Positions 23,154 to 30,603 of a stretch of 46,114 nt of DNA are shown here, in pieces. Source of the DNA: Streptomyces sp. WZ.A104. Lineage in GTDB: Bacteria > Actinomycetota > Actinomycetes > Streptomycetales > Streptomycetaceae. The position numbers and the translations under genes are program-made. Numbering within the stretch: the first letter of the stretch is position 1; each line of letters starts with the position of its first letter. The notes beneath the pieces were generated by a model. The model had not been told where the DNA came from, made no database searches, and worked only from the letters and a program-made list of their open reading frames with translations. The stretch is from positions 1-46,114 of the forward strand of contig NZ_NWVL01000066.1 in NCBI RefSeq assembly GCF_002382885.1. The letters are read 5' to 3'.

Positions 23154-24784
23154 GCAATGAGGAACACCCCAACCAGCCCGGGCAGCAGGGCGTGCAGGAC
23201 GGCTCCGCCGGGCCCGACCCGCGCTACGGGGGCTGGGAGCCGACGCCGCAGAGCGGCGAGTACGACGCCGACGCCACCGCGTTCGTCCAGCTTCCGCCGG
23301 AGGACCTGGCGAACATCCCGCTGGCCGCCCCCGGCCACGGGTACGTCCCGCCGATGATCCTGCCGCTGACCCCGGCCGCCGGTCTCGACCCGGCGGCGAC
23401 GGGCAGCTGGGTGATCCAGACGCAGACCCAGCAGGCGCAGGCCGAGCAGCGGGCCCAGGAGGCCGCCGCCGCCCAGGAGTCCGGCGCGGTGCAGTGGCCC
23501 GAGCCGAACCGGCAGGACGGCTACACGGGCCCGTACCAGGACACGTCGCACGCCACGGCCCAGTGGAACTTCACGGAGGCCATCGCGGAGGTGGAGGCGG
23601 AACAACCGGCCGGGGAGGCCGCCCACCCGGGGCACGCCGACCTCGCGGGCCACACCGCCCCCACCGGCCACACGGGTCAGTGGACGATCCCGGTCGCGGA
23701 CGGGGATCTCCCGGACGAATCGGGCGAGTTCCTGGCCTCGGCGCACACCCCGCAGTGGTACACGGACACCCCGCCCCCGGCCACCCTGCCCGGCGGCGCC
23801 CCCGCCCCCTGGGCCGCACCGGAACCCCGACCGGAAGCGGAACGGGAACCGGAGCCGGAGGGCATGACGCCGGACGGGGCGCCGACGGCGGAACACTCGA
23901 CGCAGGCCCACCCCTCCGCGACCACCGCCGAAGCTGCGGCAGCCCCCGAAGCAGCGGCAACGGCGGAAGCGGAAGCGGAGCCGGAGGCCGAAGGGGAGCC
24001 CGCCGCCCCGGACGCACCCACGGACGCGGACGCGCCCGCGGGAGCCACCCGCGCCCCGGACACGGACGCGGACGCGCCCATGGACGTCACCCAGGACGCA
24101 CCCGCGGACGGCACCCCCGACGCGGCTACGGACGCGGCCCACGCGCCCGAGGCCCCCGCCCCCTCCGCCGCGGCACATCCCCTCGCCCCGAGCGAGCACC
24201 CCTCCGCCTCCTACGTCCTGCACGTGAACGGCATGGACCGCCCGGTCGGCGACGCCTGGATCGGGGAGTCGCTGCTCTACGTGCTGCGCGAGCGGCTCGG
24301 CCTCGCCGGGGCCAAGGACGGCTGCTCGCAGGGCGAGTGCGGCGCGTGCAACGTCCAAGTGGACGGCCGTCTGGTCGCCTCCTGCCTGGTCCCCGCGGCC
24401 ACCACGGCGGGCAGCGAGGTGCGCACGGTCGAAGGGCTCGCCGTCGACGGCGAGCCGTCCGACGTCCAGCGCGCCCTGTCCGCCTGCGGAGCCGTCCAGT
24501 GCGGCTTCTGCATCCCCGGCATGGCCATGACCGTCCACGACCTCCTGGAGGGCAACCACGCCCCCAGCGAGCTGGAGACCCGGCAGGCCCTCTGCGGCAA
24601 CCTGTGCCGCTGCTCCGGCTACCGGGGCGTGCTCGACGCGGTCGCCGACGTCGTCGCGGCCCGCGAGGCGAGCGCGGAGGCGGCGGCTCCGGCCCCGGAC
24701 GAGGCGCGCATCCCGCATCAGGCCGAGCCGGGCGCCGGCGGCGTACAGCAGCAGCCGTACCCTCACGAGGGGGAAGCGCTGTGA
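23150..24784 (+). CDS. [2Fe-2S] subunit of molybdenum hydroxylase with long low-complexity extension
   Basis: The last 190 residues of this 544-residue protein form a normal two-domain [2Fe-2S] subunit. It has a plant-ferredoxin-type cluster site (GCSQGECGACNVQVDGRLVASC) and a second domain with CGFC and CGNLCRCSGY, eight cysteines in all. What is odd is the first 350 or so residues, which are rich in Ala, Pro, Glu and Thr with no recognised domain. Normal subunits are about 160-200 residues. No signal peptide or membrane segment is evident, so the extension may be a flexible linker or interaction region. The ferredoxin part begins near residue 354 (SYVLHVNG). The GTG start overlaps the FAD subunit stop. 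Confidence 0.88.
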   Translation: MSNEEHPNQPGQQGVQDGSAGPDPRYGGWEPTPQSGEYDADATAFVQLPPEDLANIPLAAPGHGYVPPMILPLTPAAGLDPAATGSWVIQTQTQQAQAEQRAQEAAAAQESGAVQWPEPNRQDGYTGPYQDTSHATAQWNFTEAIAEVEAEQPAGEAAHPGHADLAGHTAPTGHTGQWTIPVADGDLPDESGEFLASAHTPQWYTDTPPPATLPGGAPAPWAAPEPRPEAEREPEPEGMTPDGAPTAEHSTQAHPSATTAEAAAAPEAAATAEAEAEPEAEGEPAAPDAPTDADAPAGATRAPDTDADAPMDVTQDAPADGTPDAATDAAHAPEAPAPSAAAHPLAPSEHPSASYVLHVNGMDRPVGDAWIGESLLYVLRERLGLAGAKDGCSQGECGACNVQVDGRLVASCLVPAATTAGSEVRTVEGLAVDGEPSDVQRALSACGAVQCGFCIPGMAMTVHDLLEGNHAPSELETRQALCGNLCRCSGYRGVLDAVADVVAAREASAEAAAPAPDEARIPHQAEPGAGGVQQQPYPHEGEAL

Positions 24785-24881
24785 GGCACGCCCGAGGCCC
24801 AGCCGTACAGCAGAACCACCCCGCGACCCCAGGGCCCGCTCCCCGCCGCCGCACCGGTGGGGCGAACGACAAGGAGGCGGC

Positions 24882-27233
24882 GTGAGCGGCGACGCGGCCA
24901 CCGCGGCCAACGCGACCAGCACCAGCCTGCCCAGGATCGACGCGATGAGCGGCGGCGGCCCGGACCAGGACCAGGAGCAGCCCCAGCTCGGCCTGGGGGC
25001 CTCGCTGCCCGCCGCCGACACCCGGGCGAAGACCGAGGGCACCTTCCCGTACGCCGCGGACCTCTGGGCCGAGGGCCTGCTGTGGGCCTCCGTGCTGCGC
25101 TCCCCGCACCCGCACGCGCGGATCCTGTCCATCGACACCTCCGCCGCCGTCGCGATGCCCGGGGTGCGCGCGGTCGTCACGCACGAGGACGTGCCGGGGG
25201 ACAGCAGCTACGGCCGCCATGTCGTGGACCGCCCGGTGTTCGCCTCCGAGCTGGTCCGCCACCACGGCGAACCGATCGCCGCCGTAGCCGCCGACCACCC
25301 GGACACCGCGCGCCTGGCGGCCGCCGCCATCGCGGTCGAGTACGAGGTGCTGGAGCCGGTCACGGACCCGGAGAAGGCGTTCGCGGCGGAGCCCCTGCAC
25401 CCCGACGGCAACCTGATCCGGCACATCCCCCTGCGCTACGGCGACGCGGAGGCGACCGGCGAGGTCATCGTCGAGGGCCTCTACCGCATCGGCCGCCAGG
25501 ACCCGGCCCCGATCGGGGCGGAGGCCGGGCTCGCCGTGCCCCGCCCGGACGGGGGCGTCGAGATCTACACGGCCTCCACCGACCCGCACACCGACCGCGA
25601 CCTGGCCGCCGCCTGCTTCGGCCTGGAGCCGGACCGGGTGAAGGTCGTCGTCACCGGAGTGCCGGGCGCCACCGGTGACCGGGAGGACCCCGGCTTCCAG
25701 ATCCCGCTGGGCCTGCTCGCCCTGCGCACCGGCTGCCCGGTGAAGCTGGCCGCCACCCGTGAGGAGTCATTCCTCGGCCACACCCACCGCCACCCGACCC
25801 TCCTGCGCTACCGCCACCACGCGGACGCGGAAGGCCGGCTGGTCAAGGTGGAGGCCCAGATCCTGCTGGACGCGGGCGCGTACGCCGACTCCTCCTCCGA
25901 ATCGCTCGCCGCCGCGGTGGCCTTCGCCTGCGGCCCGTACGTGGTCCCGCACGCCTTCATCGAGGGCTGGGCGGTCCGCACGAACAACCCGCCCTCCGGT
26001 CACGTACGCGGTGAGGGCGCGATGCAGGTCTGCGCGGCGTACGAGGGCCAGATGGACAAGCTGGCCGCGAAGCTGGGCATCGACCCGGCCGAACTCCGCC
26101 TGCGCAACGCCTTGTCGACGGGTGACATCCTGCCCACGGGCCAGACGGTGACCTGCCCGGCCCCGGTGGCCGAACTGCTCCGGGCGGTCCGCGACCACCC
26201 CCTTCCGTCCCTCCCGAAGGACACCCCGGAGGAGGACTGGCTGCTGCCGGGCGGACCCGAGGGCGCGGGGGAGCCCGGGGCGGTGCGCCGGGGCGTGGGC
26301 TACGGCGTGGGCATGGTCCACATGCTCGGCGCCGAGGGCACGGACGAGGTCTCGACGGCCACGGTCCGGGTGCACGACGGCGTGGCCACGGTGATCTGCG
26401 CGGCGGTCGAGACGGGCCAGGGCTTCACCACCCTCGCCCGCCAGATCGTCCAGGAGACCCTGGGCGTCGAAGAGGTCCACGTGGCGGCGGTGGACACCGA
26501 CCAACCGCCCGCGGGCCCGGCGACGCACGGCCGCCACACCTGGGTGTCGGGCGGGGCGGTGGAACGGGCGGCGAAGATGGTCCGCACCCAGCTCCTCCAG
26601 CCGCTGGCCCACAAGTTCGGCATGTCCACGGAGCTGCTCCAGATCGCCGACGGCAAGATCACTTCCTACGACGGGGTCCTGTCCACCACCGTCATGGAGG
26701 CGATGGACGGCAAGGAACTCTGGGCCACCGCCCAGTGCCGCCCCCACCCCACGGAACCCCTCGACGAGTCCGGCCAGGGCGACGCGTTCGTTGGCCTCGC
26801 GTTCTGCGCGGTACGGGCGGTGGTCGACGTCGACATCGAGCTCGGCTCCGTCCGCGTGGTCGAGGTGGCGGTCGCCCAGGACGTCGGCCGCGTCCTGAAC
26901 CCGGCCCAGCTGGCGATCCGCATCGAGGCGGGCATCACCCAGGGCATCGGCGCGGCCCTCACCGAGAACCTCCGCACCGCCCGAGGCATCGTCCGCCACC
27001 CCGACCTGACCGGCTACGCGCTCCCGACCTCCCTGGACGCCCCCGACATCCGCATCGTCAAGCTGGTCGAGGAACGCGACGTGGTAGCCCCCTTCGGCGC
27101 CAAGCCCGCCTCCGCCGTCCCGGTCGTCACCACCCCGGCGGCCGTGGCCTCAGCGGTCCGCTCCGCGACGGGCCGCCCGGTGAACCGACTCCCCATCAGG
27201 CCTCAGGCGGCGGTGGCGACGCCGAAGGGCTGA
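24882..27233 (+). CDS. Molybdenum hydroxylase large (molybdopterin-binding) subunit, non-canonical
   Basis: This 783-residue protein belongs to the xanthine dehydrogenase/aldehyde oxidase large-subunit family, which binds molybdopterin cofactor. The N-terminal a/b-hammerhead domain (TEGTFPYAADLWAEGLLWASVLRSPHPHARI) and C-terminal cofactor segments (ETGQGFTTLARQIVQETLG, AQDVGRVLNPAQ, QGIGAALTE) are present. Two usual catalytic motifs are altered. GGxFGxK is replaced by DREDPGFQIPLG, and the terminal GAKGxGEPP-type loop reads GAKPASAVP, putting Ala745 where the catalytic Glu should be. The substrate is therefore unlikely to be xanthine by the usual mechanism. AAGGAGG lies five bases before the GTG start. 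A 97-base gap separates it from the iron-sulfur gene. Confidence 0.85.
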   Translation: MSGDAATAANATSTSLPRIDAMSGGGPDQDQEQPQLGLGASLPAADTRAKTEGTFPYAADLWAEGLLWASVLRSPHPHARILSIDTSAAVAMPGVRAVVTHEDVPGDSSYGRHVVDRPVFASELVRHHGEPIAAVAADHPDTARLAAAAIAVEYEVLEPVTDPEKAFAAEPLHPDGNLIRHIPLRYGDAEATGEVIVEGLYRIGRQDPAPIGAEAGLAVPRPDGGVEIYTASTDPHTDRDLAAACFGLEPDRVKVVVTGVPGATGDREDPGFQIPLGLLALRTGCPVKLAATREESFLGHTHRHPTLLRYRHHADAEGRLVKVEAQILLDAGAYADSSSESLAAAVAFACGPYVVPHAFIEGWAVRTNNPPSGHVRGEGAMQVCAAYEGQMDKLAAKLGIDPAELRLRNALSTGDILPTGQTVTCPAPVAELLRAVRDHPLPSLPKDTPEEDWLLPGGPEGAGEPGAVRRGVGYGVGMVHMLGAEGTDEVSTATVRVHDGVATVICAAVETGQGFTTLARQIVQETLGVEEVHVAAVDTDQPPAGPATHGRHTWVSGGAVERAAKMVRTQLLQPLAHKFGMSTELLQIADGKITSYDGVLSTTVMEAMDGKELWATAQCRPHPTEPLDESGQGDAFVGLAFCAVRAVVDVDIELGSVRVVEVAVAQDVGRVLNPAQLAIRIEAGITQGIGAALTENLRTARGIVRHPDLTGYALPTSLDAPDIRIVKLVEERDVVAPFGAKPASAVPVVTTPAAVASAVRSATGRPVNRLPIRPQAAVATPKG

Positions 27234-27300
27234 GGGCAGGCCGCCGACCACCGGCTCAGTACGATGCGCGTGACGTCCTGAGCCCCTCCGAAGGCTCGTG

Positions 27301-27381
27301 CCGTCGTTGATCGAGGGGAGCGACCAGGCGTGCTTTCCGACCGTCGTTGATCCAGGGGGAGTGGCCAGGCGTGATTTCCGA
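27301..27381 (+). repeat. 40-bp direct repeat duplicating a translation start region
   Basis: Bases 27301-27340 and 27341-27381 are near copies (CCGTCGTTGATC, AGGGG, CCAGGCGTG, TTTCCGA shared). Each holds a purine-rich ribosome site and a GTG. The second GTG (27371) starts the downstream gene. The first (27330) opens a six-codon frame that stops at 27348-27350. Confidence 0.8.
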
Positions 27382-28117
27382 GCCGGAGCTGGTGGGGGAG
27401 TTCGAACCGGGTGCGCCCGCGGAGGCGGTGAGCGGGTTCGACCGCAAGCCCGCATCCGGGCGGCGGCGCGGGGCGGGGCTGCTGTGGGGGCTGGGCGGAG
27501 CGGTCGTCGCCTCCGCGGTGTGGGCGGCGGCGGTGTTCACGTACGGGTTCGGTGACGGGAAGCCGGATCTGCGGGGGTACCGGCTGGGGGAGGAGCCCTG
27601 TGCCGCGATGAAGCTCACTGCGCTCTCCGGCGCCGCCGGAAAGGCGGAAGACGGCCCGTCCGAGCAGCCGGGGCGGATCGAGCATCCTGCCGTCGACCGC
27701 GTCGACTGCGCGGTCTCGCTCACACCCTTCGAGGCCCCCGAGGAGGACGCGGCGGCCGGGTGGTCCGTCCAGCTCTATGTGCCGATGAGGATCGAGCTGC
27801 ACAAGGAGACCGATCCGGGGCCCGAATTCGAGGCGCTGATCAAGGAGAGGGACCCTTTCGGGACCGAGGTCGTCAAGGCGGAGAGGATTCCCGATCTCGG
27901 GGACAGCGCCTATCTGGTGACGATGGACGACGATTCCTCGCAGGTGTCCGTGCTGGACGGCGGCGCTGTCATCACGCTGGGCATATCCGTCTCGACGTTG
28001 TACGACGGTGAGGATGACGACGGCCCGGACAGCGGGCCCGTCCTTCCCGAGCTGTCTCCGTACCAAGGCGCGCTGATCAGCGACGTGCGCGAGGTGATCG
28101 ACGCGCTCAAGGCGTGA
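27371..28117 (+). CDS. Membrane-anchored hypothetical protein
   Basis: This 248-residue protein has a short cytoplasmic N-terminus, one membrane segment (GLLWGLGGAVVASAVWAAAVFTYGF, about residues 36-60) and an extracellular domain of about 185 residues. Two cysteines (in EEPCAAMKL and VDCAVSL) could form a disulfide. The pattern resembles actinobacterial exported proteins of unknown function; no enzyme motif is visible. GTG 27371 with AGGGGGAG nine bases upstream is the probable start; an in-frame TTG at 27347 is the alternative. TACGAT near 27262 may be its -10 box. It is not obviously in an operon. Confidence 0.75.
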   Translation: MISEPELVGEFEPGAPAEAVSGFDRKPASGRRRGAGLLWGLGGAVVASAVWAAAVFTYGFGDGKPDLRGYRLGEEPCAAMKLTALSGAAGKAEDGPSEQPGRIEHPAVDRVDCAVSLTPFEAPEEDAAAGWSVQLYVPMRIELHKETDPGPEFEALIKERDPFGTEVVKAERIPDLGDSAYLVTMDDDSSQVSVLDGGAVITLGISVSTLYDGEDDDGPDSGPVLPELSPYQGALISDVREVIDALKA

Positions 28118-28309
28118 GCGGCGCCCAACGCGTGTGCGTACGCGGAGGTGGCCGCGCCCGCGCGAGGGGCGACCACTTCCGGCCGCTCGGGGAATCCTGC
28201 CGGGACGCGATGCGACTGCCCCACGCCGTTCGTGTCCGGCCCGGGACCTACGACCAAGGGCCGAGGGCCGGACCATATATCGACAGGGTTCAAACCGAGT
28301 TATGCCCCT

Positions 28310-28321
28310 TACTCTGGGGCG
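28310..28321 (+). promoter_or_regulatory. -10 box of the leaderless MFS gene
   Basis: TACTCT at 28310-28315 is followed by six bases and the ATG at 28322, and no ribosome site is present, which suggests a leaderless mRNA. Confidence 0.5.
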
Positions 28322-29821
28322 ATGACCGCCCTCGAACCGCATGACGGCACCGACGCCGCACGTCCCGCGCCCAGCGATGACCTGCCCTCCGGACCGCCGA
28401 CCCGCCTCCCCGTCGGCGCGGACGGCGAAGGGGTTCTGGGGCGCACCTACCGGGCGCTCAGCATCGGCATCGTCTCCGTGGTGTTCCTCATCGCGTTCGA
28501 GGCGACGGCGGTCGGTACGGCCATGCCGGTCGCCGCGCGGGAGCTGAACGGCATCCCGCTCTACGCGTTCGCCTTCTCCGCGTACTTCACCACCAGCCTC
28601 TTCGCCATGGTCCTCTCCGGGCAGTGGGCCGACCGGCGCGGGCCGCTCCAGCCGCTGGCCACCGGGATCACCGCGTTCGGCGCCGGGCTGCTGCTCTCCG
28701 GGGCGGCGGGCAGCATGTGGGTCTTCATCGCGGGGCGGGCGGTCCAGGGGCTCGGCGGCGGGCTGGTGATCGTCGCGCTGTACGTGGTCATCGGGCGGGC
28801 CTACCCCGAGCGCATCCGGCCCGCCATCCTCGCCGCCTTCGCCGCGAGCTGGGTGATCCCCTCCGTCGTCGGGCCGCTCGCCTCCGGAACGGTGACCGAG
28901 CACCTCGGCTGGCGCTGGGTCTTCGTCGGTATCCCCGTGCTCGTGGTGATCCCGCTGGCCCTGGCGCTCCCGGCGATCCGGCGGATGGCCTCCGGGCCCG
29001 CGGACCCGGCCGCCGCGGCCGCACCGTACGACCGCCGCCGCATCCGGCTCGCGCTCGGGATCTCGGCGGGGGCGGGGCTGCTCCAGTACGCCGGGCAGGA
29101 GCTGAACTGGCTCGCCCTGCTGCCCGCCGCGCTCGGCGTCGCCCTGCTGGTGCCCGCCGTACGGGGGCTGCTGCCCACCGGCACCGTACGGGCCGGGCGC
29201 GGGCTGCCCTCGGTGGTGCTGCTGCGCGGGGTCGCCGCCGGGTCGTTCATCGCCGCCGAGTCCTTCGTACCGCTGATGCTGGTCACCCAGCGGGGGCTGT
29301 CCCCGACGCTGGCCGGGCTCTCGCTGGCCGTGGGCGGGGCGACCTGGGCGCTCGGTTCGTACGTGCAGTCCCGGCCGCGCATGGAGCCGCACCGGGAGCG
29401 GCTGATGGTCGGTGGCATGGTGCTGGTCGCCGCCTCGATCGCGGCGGCGCCCTCCGTACTGATCGACGCCGTCCCCGTCTGGATCGTCGCCGTCGCCTGG
29501 GCCTTCGGCTGCTTCGGGATGGGCATGGTCATCGCCTCCACCAGCGTGCTCCTGCTGAAGCTGTCGGCCCCCGAGGACGCGGGCTCCAACTCCGCCGCCC
29601 TCCAGATCTCCGACGGGCTCTCCAACGTGCTGCTCCTGGCGACCGGTGGCGCCGCTTTCGCCGCGCTCGGCGGCGGGGCGGTGGGGGCGGCCGCGCACGG
29701 GGCCGCGGTGGGGGCGGGGGCCTCGGGCTCGCACCCGGCGGCGTTCGCCGCCGTGTTCCTGCCGATGGCGGGGGTGGCGGTGGCGGGGGCCTGGGTGGCG
29801 ACCCGGGTGCGGGAGAGGTAG
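28322..29821 (+). CDS. MFS transporter (multidrug efflux type)
   Basis: This 499-residue major facilitator protein has 12-14 membrane segments after a 45-residue hydrophilic N-terminus. Motif A is recognisable (SGQWADRRGPLQPLAT), as is the VQGLGGGLVIVALYVVIGRAYPERIRP segment typical of drug-efflux MFS proteins. The C-terminal part is unusually rich in Gly and Ala (AALGGGAVGAAAHGAAVGAG). It is probably leaderless. The substrate is unknown; the next genes are a toxin-antitoxin pair with no clear link. Confidence 0.87.
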   Translation: MTALEPHDGTDAARPAPSDDLPSGPPTRLPVGADGEGVLGRTYRALSIGIVSVVFLIAFEATAVGTAMPVAARELNGIPLYAFAFSAYFTTSLFAMVLSGQWADRRGPLQPLATGITAFGAGLLLSGAAGSMWVFIAGRAVQGLGGGLVIVALYVVIGRAYPERIRPAILAAFAASWVIPSVVGPLASGTVTEHLGWRWVFVGIPVLVVIPLALALPAIRRMASGPADPAAAAAPYDRRRIRLALGISAGAGLLQYAGQELNWLALLPAALGVALLVPAVRGLLPTGTVRAGRGLPSVVLLRGVAAGSFIAAESFVPLMLVTQRGLSPTLAGLSLAVGGATWALGSYVQSRPRMEPHRERLMVGGMVLVAASIAAAPSVLIDAVPVWIVAVAWAFGCFGMGMVIASTSVLLLKLSAPEDAGSNSAALQISDGLSNVLLLATGGAAFAALGGGAVGAAAHGAAVGAGASGSHPAAFAAVFLPMAGVAVAGAWVATRVRER

Positions 29822-29859
29822 TGGTACTGCTTTGGCCCCACGGGTGGTGCCGTTCTGGT

Positions 29860-30060
29860 ATGGCCATGAACCTGCGTCTCCGTGACGACCAGACCGAAGC
29901 CCTCAAGCAGCGTGCCGAGCAGGAGGGCACCAGCATGCACGCCATACTGCTGCAGGCCGTGGACGACTACCTCGCCCGAACGGCGCAGCAGGCCATCGTC
30001 CGCAAGACGGCCAAGGAGCAGGCGGCCAAGTGGAGCGAGCTGATGGAGCGGCTGAAGTGA
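29860..30060 (+). CDS. Ribbon-helix-helix-type antitoxin
   Basis: This 66-residue protein begins MAMNLRLRDDQTEALKQRAEQEGTSMHAILLQAVDDYL, a sequence that fits a short beta strand followed by two helices as in CopG/Arc-type DNA-binding antitoxins. The C-terminal part is a charged helix that could wrap the toxin. Its stop overlaps the GTG of the Doc-like toxin gene (GTGA), the classic order antitoxin then toxin. ATG 29866 is an alternative start. It should neutralise the toxin and repress its own operon; this role is inferred from context. Confidence 0.75.
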   Translation: MAMNLRLRDDQTEALKQRAEQEGTSMHAILLQAVDDYLARTAQQAIVRKTAKEQAAKWSELMERLK

Positions 30061-30446
30061 GCTGTGTCTATCTGAGCTCCGAGGACATTCTCGTGATCGC
30101 CGGGCATGCCTGCGACGACATGCAGATCGTCGTCCGCGATGCCGGCCTCCTGGGGTCGGCGGCCCACCGGCCCCCGGCCGCCATGTTCGGCGAGGAGGCC
30201 TATCCCGACCTGATCGACAAGGCGGCGGCACTCCTTCAGTCTCTGGCTGTCAACCATCCCCTGTTCGACGGCAACAGAAGGACGGCCTGGCTCTCCTGCG
30301 TCACGTTCCTGGCCATGAACGGCGTCGACCTGCGCCCGGACATCGACGCGGCGGAACGACTCGTCATCGATGTCGCCACGGGGGAGACGGGCGAGATCAA
30401 GGCGATCTCCCAAGGGTTGCGGGACTTGGTCGTCCACGAGGTGTGA
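30057..30446 (+). CDS. Doc-like toxin (Fic/Doc family)
   Basis: This 129-residue protein is of Doc size with the Fic core motif HPLFDGNRRTAWL (around residue 63-75), which fits Doc's HPFxDGNKRTA with Leu for Phe. Doc toxins phosphorylate elongation factor Tu and stop translation. The first helix region contains LSSEDILVIAG, and EEAYPDLIDKAAALLQSLAVN precedes the motif, as in Doc. The GTG start at 30057 overlaps the antitoxin stop. The partner is an RHH-type protein rather than a Phd fold. Activity cannot be judged by eye, though motif residues His, Asp, Gly, Asn and Arg are all retained. Confidence 0.82.
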   Translation: MSCVYLSSEDILVIAGHACDDMQIVVRDAGLLGSAAHRPPAAMFGEEAYPDLIDKAAALLQSLAVNHPLFDGNRRTAWLSCVTFLAMNGVDLRPDIDAAERLVIDVATGETGEIKAISQGLRDLVVHEV

Positions 30447-30492
30447 GGACCGTCCCAATCGGCGACGTGGTCGCGGTGTTCGGGACGGTTCG

Positions 30493-30523
30493 CAACCGGG
30501 CCCCCGGTAAGGTGGCCCGGTTG
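30493..30523 (+). terminator. Hairpin after the toxin-antitoxin operon
   Basis: CAACCGGGCC (30493-30502) and GGCCCGGTTG (30514-30523) form a perfect 10-bp stem with an 11-base loop. ACCGTCCC/GGGACGGT (30449-30456 and 30482-30489) form a second, wider inverted repeat. Together they probably end the operon. Confidence 0.5.
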
Positions 30524-30603
30524 TCGTATCGCGGGCGAGGTCCATCGGGACCGCTCCCGGGCCGGCAGCGCCCCACGTACCCGAGAGCCCCGAACCGGAG
30601 ACC

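Noticed and set aside
22457..25180. Minus-strand open frame of 907 codons across the hydroxylase operon
   Set aside because: Antisense to well-supported genes and Arg/Gly-rich shadow sequence.
27203..29734. Minus-strand open frame of 843 codons opposite the membrane protein and MFS genes
   Set aside because: Shadow of the MFS gene; no recognisable domain.
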